A stretch of 64,000 nucleotides of DNA from Pseudomonas sp. StFLB209 (GCF_000829415.1 NZ_AP014637.1:4915001-4979000), one strand, 5' to 3'; shown: positions 29,186 through 38,673, numbered from the stretch's first letter. The notes: a model not told the origin generated them from the sequence alone. A program made the numbers and translations.

Positions 29186-29899
29186 ATGTCTTACACACAG
29201 ACCATCGCAGAAGACCTGCTGCCAGGCGGCGGGCATCTGTCATTTGTGCTCAAACGCGGGCAAGTCGTGCGGTTTACCGACCTTGAGGGTGGCGCCAATG
29301 TCAGCCTGATGCTGTTCAACGCCCATGAGAAAAGCGAGCGGCTGAACCTGCCCGATTCCCTCAAATGCCAGCACACCGCAAAGCTGACCCGCGGCCATTG
29401 CCTGTATTCAGACATGGGCCGGGTACTGGCGGCGATCACTCAGGACAGCACCGGCTGGAGCGACAGCATCGGTGGCGTGCTCAACGCAGACGAGGTGCAA
29501 GAGAAATATGGCGTCGGCCGCTACCAGGAACTGCGTAACGGTTTTTACCGCAACGGGACCGACAACCTGCTGGTGGAAATGGGCAAATGGGACCTGCAAC
29601 TGACCGATCTGACCATGCCGCTGAACCTGTTCAGTCGTGTTGAGGTGGACGAGCAGGGCGGGTTGCACTTCGCCCAGGGGCATTCGCAAGCCGGCGATGT
29701 CATTGAACTGTATGCGCCCATGGACACGCTGTTTGTGGTGACCGCCTTGCAACACCCGATGGACCCGGCACCTGTGTACGCGCCCAAGCCGGTCCAGCTC
29801 ACGTTCGCCAACGCTGACGAGTCGGTGGCCGAGCATTGCCGCACCTCGCGTCCAGAGAACGAGCGCGGCTTTATCAATACCCATCGCCTGTTTGCTTGA
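29186..29899 (+). CDS. DUF1989 urea-carboxylase-associated protein (carboxyguanidine deiminase subunit)
   Basis: A 237-residue cytoplasmic protein of the DUF1989 family, called urea amidolyase-associated protein (UAAP). In guanidine-degrading bacteria the two UAAPs form the heteromeric carboxyguanidine deiminase (CgdAB) that converts carboxyguanidine to allophanate and ammonia. Visible: GQVVRFTDLEGGANVSLMLFN and KLTRGHCLYSDMGRVLAAIT, the DUF1989 N-terminal pattern. The longer size fits UAAP1, though the numbering is from memory. The paired gene starts 9 bp downstream. Confidence 0.85.
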   Translation: MSYTQTIAEDLLPGGGHLSFVLKRGQVVRFTDLEGGANVSLMLFNAHEKSERLNLPDSLKCQHTAKLTRGHCLYSDMGRVLAAITQDSTGWSDSIGGVLNADEVQEKYGVGRYQELRNGFYRNGTDNLLVEMGKWDLQLTDLTMPLNLFSRVEVDEQGGLHFAQGHSQAGDVIELYAPMDTLFVVTALQHPMDPAPVYAPKPVQLTFANADESVAEHCRTSRPENERGFINTHRLFA

Positions 29900-29908
29900 G
29901 GACTTGCC

Positions 29909-30535
29909 ATGACCCGTAACCTGCAACCCGACACCGCTGCTTTCAGGGCAACCATTGCTGCCGGTGAGCCATGGCTTGGCGAAGTCAAGGCCGGGCAGAC
30001 CCTGCGCATTCTTGACCTGGAAGGCAATCAGGCAATCGATACGCTGTTCTACAGTACGGCCAACTCCCGCGAGCGCTACGACGTGCAGCGCACGCTGCGC
30101 AAGCAGGCAAACGTCTATCTGGGCGAGGGCAGCGTGCTCTACTCCAACCTGGGCCGGCCGATGCTGACCATCACCCAGGACAACTGCGGTCGCCACGATA
30201 CCCTTGGCGGCGCCTGCGCCCAAGAGAGCAACACGGTGCGCTATGCCCTGGAAAAACGCCACATGCACAGTTGCCGCGACAACTACCTGCGTGCCTGCTG
30301 CCATGATGGCCGGCTTGGCAAGCGCGACATCGCGCCGAACATCAACTTCTTCATGAACGTACCGGTGACACCTGACGGTGGCCTGACGTTTGAAGACGGC
30401 ATCTCGGGGGCAGGCAAGTACGTGCAACTGACGGCGCAAATGGATGTGATGGTGCTGATTTCCAACTGCCCGCAGCTCAACAACCCCTGCAACGGCTACA
30501 ACCCGACCCCTGCGCAGGTGCTGATATGGAACTGA
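29909..30535 (+). CDS. DUF1989 urea-carboxylase-associated protein, second subunit
   Basis: A 208-residue DUF1989 protein, partner of the preceding one. Conserved features: [33 protein letters not shown], and a Cys/His-rich core ([28 protein letters not shown]) probably binding a metal, then [10 protein letters not shown]. With its partner it should deiminate carboxyguanidine made by the carboxylase below. A 37-codon ORF starts 10 bp before its stop codon. Confidence 0.87.
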   Translation: MTRNLQPDTAAFRATIAAGEPWLGEVKAGQTLRILDLEGNQAIDTLFYSTANSRERYDVQRTLRKQANVYLGEGSVLYSNLGRPMLTITQDNCGRHDTLGGACAQESNTVRYALEKRHMHSCRDNYLRACCHDGRLGKRDIAPNINFFMNVPVTPDGGLTFEDGISGAGKYVQLTAQMDVMVLISNCPQLNNPCNGYNPTPAQVLIWN

Positions 30536-30639
30536 AGCCACTGCTTGCGCGTATCCGCCTGTGGCTGTTCAAGGCCTGTGAGATCCGCGCCGGCCAGTAT
30601 CGAGGCGAGCCGCCCAAGGCCCCCGACAAGCATCGCTGA
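30526..30639 (+). CDS. Possible 37-residue basic small protein
   Basis: The ATG at 30526 overlaps the end of the previous gene by 10 bp and the frame ends in TGA at 30637-30639. The product begins [19 protein letters not shown] and is strongly basic with an amphipathic N-terminal helix pattern. No family is recognised. The overlap suggests translational coupling, and the ORF ends 19 bp before the first hairpin of the guanidine-II riboswitch. It may be a real small protein or a leader ORF; comparison among relatives would decide. Confidence 0.45.
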   Translation: MELKPLLARIRLWLFKACEIRAGQYRGEPPKAPDKHR

Positions 30640-30657
30640 GTGGCTAAAGACCTTTCT

Positions 30658-30704
30658 GTCCGGGGACGACCCCAGGACTTCTTACAACTGCGGGACGGCC
30701 CGCA
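30658..30704 (+). ncRNA. Guanidine-II (mini-ykkC) riboswitch inside the operon
   Basis: There are two consecutive stem-loops, each with an ACGR tetraloop. Hairpin 1 is GTCC-GGGG-ACGA-CCCC-(A)-GGAC at 30658-30678. Hairpin 2 is TGCGGG-ACGG-CCCGCA at 30689-30704. The spacer is 10 nt. This is exactly the mini-ykkC consensus, in which each ACGR loop contributes to binding of guanidinium. The ribosome site of the carboxylase gene (CAGGGGACG) lies about 27 nt downstream, so translational control of that gene is likely. Confidence 0.9.
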
Positions 30705-30744
30705 ACCCAGTCGAGGCGCTTATGGACCTCCAGGGGACGTTGTC

Positions 30745-33700
30745 ATGTTCGAATCGTTGCTCATCGCCAACCGTGGCGCCATCGCTTGCCGCATCCTGCG
30801 CACCTTGCGTGAACTGAATGTCAAAGGCGTCGCTGTCTATTCAGAGGCTGACCTCGCCAGCCGCCATGTATTGGAGGCTGACCAGACCTTGAGCCTGGGG
30901 GAGGGCGCAGCGGCCACTACTTATCTGGCCGTCGATAAAATCCTGGCGGCTGCTCAGGTGAGTGGCGCCACCGCGATCCACCCCGGTTACGGCTTTCTTT
31001 CCGAAAATGCCGCCTTCGCCGAAGCCTGCGAAGCGGCTGGCGTTGCCTTTGTAGGGCCGACGCCTGAGCAATTGCGGCTGTTCGGCCTCAAGCACACCGC
31101 ACGCGCCCTGGCACGCGAACAGGGCGTGCCGCTGCTCGAAGGCACCGAACTGCTGGACACGCTGGAGCAGGCACTGCTTGAGGCGCAGGCGGTTGGCTAC
31201 CCGGTCATGCTCAAAAGCACCGCCGGTGGCGGCGGCATCGGCATGCGCGTGTGCCGCGACAGCCAGCAACTGAGCGAGGCGTTCGAGACAGTCAAACGCC
31301 TGGGCCAGAACAATTTCAGTGACGCCGGTGTGTTCCTTGAAAAATACATCGAGCGTGCGCGGCACCTTGAGGTTCAGGTGTTCGGTGACGGTCAGGGTGA
31401 TGTGCTGACCCTGGGGGTACGTGACTGCTCCATTCAGCGCCGCAACCAGAAAGTCATCGAAGAAACCCCGGCGCCCAACCTGCCGCAGGGCATGGAGCAG
31501 GCACTGTGTGACGCCGCTGCGCAACTGGCCAAGGCCGTTAACTACCGCAGCGCCGGCACGGTTGAGTTCGTCTATGACAGCGATGCCGGCTGCTTCTACT
31601 TTCTGGAGGTCAATACCCGGCTGCAGGTCGAGCATGGCGTCACTGAGCAAGTATGGGGCATCGATCTGGTGAGCTGGATGGTGCAACTGGCCGCCGGCGA
31701 ACTGCCGCCCCTGAGCGAACTGCGCGAGCAACTGACGCCGACCGGGCACGCCATTCAGGCAAGGTTGTATGCCGAAGATCCTGGCAAAGACTTTCAGCCA
31801 AGCCCAGGCTTGCTCACCTCGGTGGCCTTTCCTGCAGCGCACGGGCGCGCCTTGCGGATCGACACCTGGGTCGAGGCTGGCTGCGAAATCCCGCCGTTTT
31901 TCGACCCCATGATTGCCAAACTCATCGCCTGGGCCCCGGACCGCGAACAGGCACGTACCGGCCTGCAACGTGCGCTCGGCGAAACCCGCCTGTATGGGGT
32001 AGAAACCAACTGTGGCTATCTGGGCGAAATCCTCGCCAGCCGGCCGTTTGTGACGGGCCAGCCATGGACGCGATGCCTGGAAGCGCTTGTTTACCACCCG
32101 CACACCTTCGAAGTGGTGGTCGGCGGTACCCAGACCAGCGTGCAGGACTATCCCGGCCGGCTGGGCTATTGGGCGGTGGGCGTGCCGCCTTCCGGTCCGA
32201 TGGACAGCCGCGCCTTGCGCCTTGGCAACCGCCTGCTCGGCAACCCGGAGGGGCTGGCAGGTCTGGAGATCACCATCAATGGCCCGGTACTGCGCTTCAA
32301 CACCGAGGCGGTGGTGGCCGTCACTGGCGCGCCACTGCCGGTTACCCTGGATGGCGAAGCGGCGCCGATGAACACGACCATCCATGTCAAGGCCGGCGCG
32401 GTGCTGACCCTGGGCGCCGTCAGCGGGGCGGGCGCGCGCAGCTACCTGACCCTGCGCGGCGGAATTGACGTGCCGGACTACCTGGGCAGCAAAAGTACCT
32501 TCACCCTCGGCCAGTTTGGCGGCCACGGGGGGCGTGCGCTGCGGGCAGGGGATGTACTGCACATCACGGAGCTGAGCGACTCCAGTGCCGGCGCGTCTCT
32601 GCCGCGACAACCCGCCTTGCCTGCGGTCCGTGCCATCCGGGTGATCTATGGTCCGCATGGGGCGCCGGAGTACTTCACCGAGTCGTACATGGACCGGTTC
32701 TTCGCCACCGACTGGGAAGTGCACTTCAACTCCAGCCGCACCGGCGTACGCCTGATCGGCCCCAAGCCTGAATGGGTGCGCAGCGACGGCGGCGAAGCGG
32801 GCCTGCACCCCTCCAATATCCACGACAACCCATATGCCATCGGCGCAGTGGACTTCACCGGCGACATGCCGGTGATCCTCGGCCCGGACGGTCCGAGCCT
32901 GGGTGGCTTCGTCTGCCCGGTGACCGTCATCGAAGCTGACCTCTGGCAACTCGGCCAGCTCAAGGCCGGTGACAAGCTGCGTTTCATCCCGACCGACGTT
33001 GTGCAGGCCCGCCAGCTGGCAACCCGCGAATTGCTGGAGGTGCCGCCGGCCGTTATCGGCGAGGTGGCGACCGCCGTGCTGGCATCGCCGATTGTGCTCG
33101 ACATTGGTGAGTCCGACACCCGCCTGGTCGCCCGGCTGGCCGGCGATACCCATCTGCTGCTGGAAATCGGCGGTCCGGAACTCAATCTGGTATTGCGCTT
33201 TCGCGGCCATGCGCTGATGCAGGCACTTGAAAGCCTGGCGCTGGACGGCGTGATCGATCTCACCCCCGGTATCCGTTCACTGCAAGTGCACTACCAGCCA
33301 GAGCAGGTGAGCCTGGAGCAACTGCTGAGCGCAGTGGCTGGCGAGTGGGACGCGGTCTGCGCCGCTGACGACCTGCAAGTGCCCTCGCGCGTTGTGCATC
33401 TGCCGCTGTCCTGGGATGACCCGGCGTGCCAGCTGGCCATCGAGAAATACATGACCACGGTGCGCAAGGACGCCCCATGGTGCCCCAGCAACCTGGAATT
33501 CATCCGCCGCATAAACGACCTGCCGGATCTGGACGCCGTGCAGCGTACAGTCTTCGAGGCCAGTTACCTGGTCATGGGCTTGGGCGATGTGTACCTCGGC
33601 GCGCCGGTGGCCACACCGCTGGACCCGCGTCACCGGCTGGTGACCACCAAATACAACCCGGCCCGCACCTGGACCGCCGAAAACTCGGTCGGAATCGGCG

Positions 33701-34359
33701 GTGCCTATATGTGTGTGTACGGCATGGAAGGGCCGGGGGGCTATCAGTTCGTCGGGCGAACCCTGCAGATGTGGAACCGCTACCGGCAAGTCGCAGCGTT
33801 CAACGGCAAGCCCTGGCTGCTGCGCTTCTTTGACCAGATTCGCTTTTACCCGGTCACGGCTGACGAGTTGCTCACCATCCGGCGTGACTTCCCGCTCGGC
33901 AGGTTTGACCTGCAGATCGAAGAAGGGGAGCTGCGCCTGTCGGATTACCAGGACTTCCTGGCGAAAGAGGCCGACGGCATTGAAGCGTTCCGCGAGCAAC
34001 AACAGGCCGCCTTCCGCGCCGAGCGCGAACGCTGGATCGCCAGCGGCCAGGCGCATTTTGACAGCCAGGAGGAGGTGGCCGAACTCACCCAGGACGACGT
34101 CCTGGAGCAAGGCTGCTCAGGCGTCGAAAGCCCGATAGCCGGCAACCTCTGGCAAGTGCAAGCCACGCCGGGAACGCACGTGGAAGCTGGGGACGTGCTG
34201 GTGATTCTGGAGTCGATGAAAATGGAAATACCGGTGCTGGCAAGCTGCGCCGGAATCGTGCGGGAGGTGCTGGTGAGCCCTGGTAGTGCGATCCGTGCCG
34301 GCCAGCGAGTGGTGGTGATTCAGGAGGCTGAGGCTGGAAAAGTGCCTGAAAGCGCTTGA
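30745..34359 (+). CDS. Biotin-dependent guanidine carboxylase (urea carboxylase family)
   Basis: A 1,204-residue multidomain enzyme that adds CO2 to guanidine (or urea) using ATP and biotin. Domain order: biotin carboxylase with ATP-grasp (residues 1 to about 445; LIANRGAIACRI, GGGGIGMR, EVNTRLQVEHGVTE), then AHS2/AHS1 (KipA/KipI-like) carboxyltransferase (about 460-1090; TSVQDYPGRLGYWAVGVPPSGPMDSRALRLG, YNPARTWTAENSVGIGGAYM), then the biotinyl domain with ESMKME and biotin-Lys about 1159. The ATG at 30745 (MFESLLIANRG) is the family start; an upstream GTG would run through the riboswitch. The two riboswitches and the UAAP genes argue for guanidine over urea. No allophanate hydrolase follows. 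Confidence 0.92.
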   Translation: MFESLLIANRGAIACRILRTLRELNVKGVAVYSEADLASRHVLEADQTLSLGEGAAATTYLAVDKILAAAQVSGATAIHPGYGFLSENAAFAEACEAAGVAFVGPTPEQLRLFGLKHTARALAREQGVPLLEGTELLDTLEQALLEAQAVGYPVMLKSTAGGGGIGMRVCRDSQQLSEAFETVKRLGQNNFSDAGVFLEKYIERARHLEVQVFGDGQGDVLTLGVRDCSIQRRNQKVIEETPAPNLPQGMEQALCDAAAQLAKAVNYRSAGTVEFVYDSDAGCFYFLEVNTRLQVEHGVTEQVWGIDLVSWMVQLAAGELPPLSELREQLTPTGHAIQARLYAEDPGKDFQPSPGLLTSVAFPAAHGRALRIDTWVEAGCEIPPFFDPMIAKLIAWAPDREQARTGLQRALGETRLYGVETNCGYLGEILASRPFVTGQPWTRCLEALVYHPHTFEVVVGGTQTSVQDYPGRLGYWAVGVPPSGPMDSRALRLGNRLLGNPEGLAGLEITINGPVLRFNTEAVVAVTGAPLPVTLDGEAAPMNTTIHVKAGAVLTLGAVSGAGARSYLTLRGGIDVPDYLGSKSTFTLGQFGGHGGRALRAGDVLHITELSDSSAGASLPRQPALPAVRAIRVIYGPHGAPEYFTESYMDRFFATDWEVHFNSSRTGVRLIGPKPEWVRSDGGEAGLHPSNIHDNPYAIGAVDFTGDMPVILGPDGPSLGGFVCPVTVIEADLWQLGQLKAGDKLRFIPTDVVQARQLATRELLEVPPAVIGEVATAVLASPIVLDIGESDTRLVARLAGDTHLLLEIGGPELNLVLRFRGHALMQALESLALDGVIDLTPGIRSLQVHYQPEQVSLEQLLSAVAGEWDAVCAADDLQVPSRVVHLPLSWDDPACQLAIEKYMTTVRKDAPWCPSNLEFIRRINDLPDLDAVQRTVFEASYLVMGLGDVYLGAPVATPLDPRHRLVTTKYNPARTWTAENSVGIGGAYMCVYGMEGPGGYQFVGRTLQMWNRYRQVAAFNGKPWLLRFFDQIRFYPVTADELLTIRRDFPLGRFDLQIEEGELRLSDYQDFLAKEADGIEAFREQQQAAFRAERERWIASGQAHFDSQEEVAELTQDDVLEQGCSGVESPIAGNLWQVQATPGTHVEAGDVLVILESMKMEIPVLASCAGIVREVLVSPGSAIRAGQRVVVIQEAEAGKVPESA

Positions 34360-34420
34360 GTTGGACGGCGTATGAGGAGTAGAGAACAGGCTCGAAACTC
34401 ATCGCTGAATGCTGCTTAAT

Positions 34421-34454
34421 ATAACTCAACTAAATGTTTCTTTAGTTGAGTTAT
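34421..34454. terminator. Perfect 14-bp inverted repeat after the guanidine operon
   Basis: ATAACTCAACTAAA and its exact complement flank a 6-nt loop (TGTTTC), between the carboxylase gene and a converging lipoprotein gene. It can fold into a strong, if AT-rich, hairpin and could terminate from both sides. It also sits at the point where base composition changes. Confidence 0.6.
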
Positions 34455-34507
34455 GTGTCGTACGCATATTTCAGAGGGCAGGGGGCAACCCCCTGCATCT
34501 GTCGATC

Positions 34508-35143
34508 TTACTTGCCAAACAGCCTTTCGTGAACCCAGCCATTGTTGGTCAAGATAAACGCACGGGTCTCCTTGATCGGCGTGTCTTTGCTCGAAACCAT
34601 CGGGCCCAGCTCGCGATTCGTCTCGACAACAGCCTGATCACTCGCCCATTTGGGCAGATCGTCCACCCGGTAGGTATAAGTCACGCGGGAGATCTTCTGG
34701 CCCATCATGTCGCCTGGCTCGCTGAACTGCTCGATCTTGGTGACTTTGGCCTTGCCAATACACAGGCCAGGGGCCGTGGAGCCATCACGCAGCTTCTGGG
34801 CATCAGCCTTGTAGTACTTGCGACCTTCGTCGGTCAGATCATAGGAGTATTGCACCTGGGTACGCGCCGACTGAAAGATCGAGGCTGGAATCTCTTTGCG
34901 GGATAACTCAACTTCCTTGAGCACGCCAGCGCCCGCCAGTGCATGCAACATCTTATTGCTGTTGCCGATATCGAACTCCTTGGACTCGGTCGGGAATGCC
35001 GACATCAGAAAGCACTTCGGATACGCCGTATCGAGCCAGGCCTGTGTGGCTTTCTCGAAGTTGCTCTCGGATGCTTTCTTGGGATCAGAACAGCCGACCA
35101 GTGCAGTGGCCAAAATTACCAAGGGGAAAATTTTTCTGTGCAT
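34508..35143 (-). CDS. Uncharacterised lipoprotein
   Basis: A 211-residue protein with a lipoprotein signal peptide: MHRKIFPLVILATALVGC, lipobox LVGC with lipidated Cys18 followed by Ser-Asp, which leaves outer- or inner-membrane sorting uncertain. The mature part is hydrophilic; Cys44 and Cys127 could form a disulfide. No domain is recognised. Single gene with the strong hairpin at 34421 beyond its 3' end. Confidence 0.75.
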   Translation of the reverse strand: MHRKIFPLVILATALVGCSDPKKASESNFEKATQAWLDTAYPKCFLMSAFPTESKEFDIGNSNKMLHALAGAGVLKEVELSRKEIPASIFQSARTQVQYSYDLTDEGRKYYKADAQKLRDGSTAPGLCIGKAKVTKIEQFSEPGDMMGQKISRVTYTYRVDDLPKWASDQAVVETNRELGPMVSSKDTPIKETRAFILTNNGWVHERLFGK

Positions 35144-35676
35144 CGAATTGCGTCCTTAAAAACTTGAACAGACGGCATCCATCCGAAATTGGAATTGCCG
35201 AGCCGGTTTCGATTCGATCAAGCGCGATTGGTTCGATGGCAGATGAGGTGATGCTGGTGATTGTGGAGACAGGCAGCTGCCTGGGAGGCTTGCAAGGTTG
35301 GTGACTGGAAACGGTGTTCAGGCGAAGGTATCCGATTTCGCTGTGGTGGATTGTGCTGGGGACTTGGTTACAACGGGCAATGTATCGTTACGCATAATGT
35401 ATATTATGTTAAATAGTGTATGTCTGTAAGCGCTTGCTACCTACTTGTCCAATCCCACATACCTCCGGTCAAATCCCCACATACCCCCGTTTCCCAGAAA
35501 TTCAAAAGCTTGGGTTCCATTCATAATCCTATCTCTGCGCATGGCCCTTCACTAACCTCCGGTTGACTCCACTCGACCCCGAACCCCATTCGACCACGAC
35601 ATCCACCATGGCAATGCTGCAGCTTTCTGCTACAGGTTAAAGGAGCCATCACTCATTCTAGCCCCCTGGTTCTGTC
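35144..35676. other. Gene-poor AT-rich stretch before the recombinase
   Basis: No gene is supported. An AT-rich segment (35395-35425) is followed by two imperfect direct copies of AATCCCCACATACCCCC near 35450 and 35468. Such direct repeats next to a recombinase could belong to an element end, but no full attachment site can be delimited. Confidence 0.4.
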
Positions 35677-36786
35677 ATGACTCGGCCGTTCATCCCATTC
35701 CCGATTTTCCCTCCCTACGTTTACTGGAGGCCAAATCAGCTTCGATCCTTTCCTACGAATCTGGCTGTGGCTGATCGGTTAGCCCAGATAGACCCGGCAG
35801 CCCATCCCTCCATCAACCTTTGGTACGTCGACAGGTATGTGAATTGGATTGCTCACGATTGGGGAGCAGAAAATCCTCACCGCCAGTACCACAGCTGCAT
35901 TATGGGTCTGGAGAAAATGCTCAATTGGAGCTTTGCTCATGGCCTATCGCTCGTTGACTGGCGCCGCAAAGACTTTGAGAACTACGCAGAGTTTGTGCTC
36001 AACCCGCCAAAAGCTTGGACTGTGTACGGCCAACAGGCTCGCTTCGTGCAGGAACCCGGCGTCGCATTTGAGGGATGGTCTATAAACCCAATCTGGCGTC
36101 CGTTCCTTGATTCCAGATCAATTGGTGATGACGGCGAAATCGAGAAAAATGTGTGGAAGCGAGAGATTCGATGCGCGACGCAGTTTCTGGATTTCTACCT
36201 CAAGGATACTTCAGCCTCACGTGAAAACGTTGCCGCGCAGCCCCTTGCTGATCTTGCTTTCAAGCAACCCAAGGCGATCGGTTTCTTGACCGATGCTGAG
36301 CTGGAATGGGTCTTAAAGTCGCTTCCAAATTTCATCGGCGTGCATGAATTCCGAATAATTGAGATGTACCTGATCATGGCTAGATACTCAGGCCGCCGGC
36401 TCTGGAGCGTCATGGGAAACGCCAGGTCTCCCGGACTTCTCGATCAGTTCAATCGTAGGTCGGACGGACGTTGGGTTGAGCTTCGCTCAGCCAAGGATGG
36501 CTGGCTGCCGCTGTCACCCCATTTCGATGAAGTCTTTGGTCGTTACCTGCGTTACCTGAATATTGATCCGCTCCACCCTCTCCCATCGATTCCAATTTTT
36601 CCCAAAGATGATCGGAGTTCTTACTATCCCAAAGCGCTCGGACGCATCCTTGTTTCCATCAGAGACGCTTTGGCTGACAGCGCAGCTGGGTCTGATGATC
36701 CAGAGATCTCCAGCGCCTCGGAGAAGATTCGCGGTTTGACGGTTATGTTGGTTAGTCGCAAGCCTGTACCTGTGTACTCCCGGTGA
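35677..36786 (+). pseudogene. Truncated tyrosine recombinase / phage integrase
   Basis: A 369-codon frame with an N-terminal core-binding (SAM-like) region (QYHSCIMGLEKMLNWSFAHG) and a box I-like segment, EMYLIMARYSGRRLWSV, where the first catalytic Arg would be. The segment EKIRGLT near residue 350 is where relatives continue to the box II HxxR motif, but here the frame runs into unrelated residues and stops. The HxxR and the nucleophilic Tyr are missing. I read it as an inactive remnant marking an integrated element. Identity as a recombinase is moderately sure. Confidence 0.6.
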
Positions 36787-37244
36787 TCGTGGCAACCTAT
36801 TCCATTGATTGTGCGTCATCCGATCCGCAGGTTTTTCCTAGCCAATCCAGCGGTTGTGATCCACTGCGCCGACGATCCTGCCCTACCAAGCCATAGGCAG
36901 CGGACGTCGAAATTTCCTGGCCCCTCTGTTGGAATGAGAACCGCTTCTGGCCGATAGCTGTCGAGGATGACGGGCAGCTATCGGCCCAGAGTTTGTAAAA
37001 AAGCATCGCCAAAATTGAAGTGCGCGCACCTACGTAATATATGAAAATTGTCGGCACGACAGCAGATGTAGATTCAGCCTAGGTGCGCGGATTTCAGTTT
37101 GGTCTTAAGTACCTGGCGCGCCCGAAAACGTTTTTACACTGCCTCGGCCAAAAGCAGCCGGTCTAACAATCGATGGATAGACACATCCATGAGGCCCGAG
37201 AGTCTCAATGAAGCCAGAGGGGATTCATACTAACTATCGACTGA
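36787..37244. other. Intergenic remnant with a repetitive palindrome
   Basis: No gene is supported. Near 36939-36988 lies an intergenic repeat of a kind I have seen often in pseudomonads (CCGCTTCTGGCCGATAGCTG ... CAGCTATCGGCC). The rest is low in coding signal; a weak minus-strand frame at 36797-37057 shows no family features. Confidence 0.5.
36949..36986. repeat. 12-bp perfect inverted repeat (GGCCGATAGCTG / CAGCTATCGGCC)
   Basis: The arms are 36949-36960 and 36975-36986 with a 14-nt loop. The motif family 'ccgctt(t/c)tggccgat' around such a dyad occurs in many Pseudomonas intergenic regions, and here lies between the recombinase remnant and the MocR gene. Confidence 0.65.
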
Positions 37245-38666
37245 TCAGATGCTTGTCCTGTTATTGGTAACGTTCTCGTGCACAAGCTTCCCCAAACTAA
37301 TCATTCCTTGGGCGAGCCGCTCATCCCATGGCAAGCCGCAAGTCAGGCGTAAATGATCACCGTAGCTACCGGTGCTTGAGAAAAGGGGCCCTGGCGCGAT
37401 TCCAATGCCATTATCCAGCGACGTGTTGAATAACTGCTGGGCGTCGCCTCCGGCAGGTAACTGAATCCACAACGACAGTCCTCCACGCGGCTGGCTTGTA
37501 AGTGTTTCCTTAGGCCAATAACGGCTGATTGCATCACGCATACGAAGCGAGGTTTCTGCCAACCCCCGGCGTAGTCTTCGCAGTCCGCGCTCAAGATCGT
37601 GGCGCCCAAGGTAGTCGCTGATTGCGAGCTGGGGAAGCGCGGTATTGCCGATGGTGGAGAAGTATTTTGCCCTGCTTAATTCTTCTGTCCAGCGCCCCCC
37701 TACAATCCAGCCAACACGTAATCCAGGTGCTAAAAATTTGGAGAATGAACTACAGGTAATCACGTTGCTACCTGAGTCCCAGCGCCGTAATGGAGATGGG
37801 CGGCTGTCGTCCCACGCTAACTCACCGTAAACATCGTCTTCCAAAATTATAGTGCCGTGCCGCTCGCACGCTGAAAGCAGTTGCCGTTTAGTCGCATCAT
37901 CAAGCAGGCGGCCAGAGGGATTGGAGAAGTTCGGTACAACAAGTGCTACCCGAACGGGCTCTTCTGCAAGGATTGCCTCCAAGCGCGCCATATGGATCCC
38001 ATCGACAGGATCCTGAGGAAACTCGACGACCCTTAGGTTCAAGGCGGCGAGTGTTTGCAAGATGCCCTGATAGGCAGGGGATTCGACCAATACCAAGTCC
38101 CCAGGAGAAGTAGTGGCACGCAAAGCTAATGAGATGGCCTCCATAGCGCCTGCAGTTACGATGATCTCTTCCGCCTCCACTTGGGCTCCAAGGTTCACGT
38201 AACGCTGGGCTATTTGACGTCGTAGCGGGCCATGCCCCTGAGGGGGCGAGTAGTCCAGAGCGCTGCTCCGCTGTCTGCGTAAGCATCTCGAAAGAGCAGC
38301 AGCAATAGCTGCATCAGGTAATAGTGCGGCGGCAGGACGAGCGTAATGCAGAGGTAATACGTCTGCACTTGCATCGATGAAACGCATTTCTCGCAATGCA
38401 GGGTTGCTGATAAACGCTGGCTCACGTGCAGAGGGCGTTTTGAAGGTGACGGACGGTGTGGAGCTGCATACAAAAAATCCCATGCGCTGCCGAGCCAAGA
38501 TCAACCCTTCTTTTTCCAGCTGATGACATGCCTGAACCGCAGTGGCAGTGCTGAGACCATGGTTGGTGGCTAGCTCACGAATTGATGGAATGCGCTCGCC
38601 AGGCCTCAACCAGCCTCGCTCGATCTGGGTACGCAGCGACTCAGCAAGGGCCATATAGCGCAGCAT
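37245..38666 (-). CDS. MocR/PdxR-type transcriptional regulator (GntR HTH plus aminotransferase-like domain)
   Basis: A 473-residue fusion. Residues 1-70 form a GntR winged helix (LRTQIERGWLRPGERIPSIRELATNHGLSTATAVQACHQLEKEGLI). The remainder is a fold-type I aminotransferase-like domain with the PLP-lysine region SSFSKFLAPGLRVGWIVGG, and PDY/NPSG equivalents VPNFSNPSGRLL and LEDDVYGELAW. It probably senses PLP or an amino compound and controls the divergent GNAT gene. Its ribosome site lies in a run of 11 G residues. An alternative ATG at 38654 would shorten it by four residues. Confidence 0.9.
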   Translation of the reverse strand: MLRYMALAESLRTQIERGWLRPGERIPSIRELATNHGLSTATAVQACHQLEKEGLILARQRMGFFVCSSTPSVTFKTPSAREPAFISNPALREMRFIDASADVLPLHYARPAAALLPDAAIAAALSRCLRRQRSSALDYSPPQGHGPLRRQIAQRYVNLGAQVEAEEIIVTAGAMEAISLALRATTSPGDLVLVESPAYQGILQTLAALNLRVVEFPQDPVDGIHMARLEAILAEEPVRVALVVPNFSNPSGRLLDDATKRQLLSACERHGTIILEDDVYGELAWDDSRPSPLRRWDSGSNVITCSSFSKFLAPGLRVGWIVGGRWTEELSRAKYFSTIGNTALPQLAISDYLGRHDLERGLRRLRRGLAETSLRMRDAISRYWPKETLTSQPRGGLSLWIQLPAGGDAQQLFNTSLDNGIGIAPGPLFSSTGSYGDHLRLTCGLPWDERLAQGMISLGKLVHENVTNNRTSI

Positions 38667-38673
38667 CGACTCT

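Noticed and set aside
30841..33210. 789-codon minus-strand frame opposite the guanidine carboxylase
   Set aside because: The plus-strand carboxylase has unmistakable domains across the whole stretch. The antisense frame shows no family features and results from codon bias.
34421..34454. Inverted repeat read as a recombinase attachment (dif/att) site
   Set aside because: It has a plain hairpin structure with no second copy in the window, so a terminator or stem is the simpler reading.
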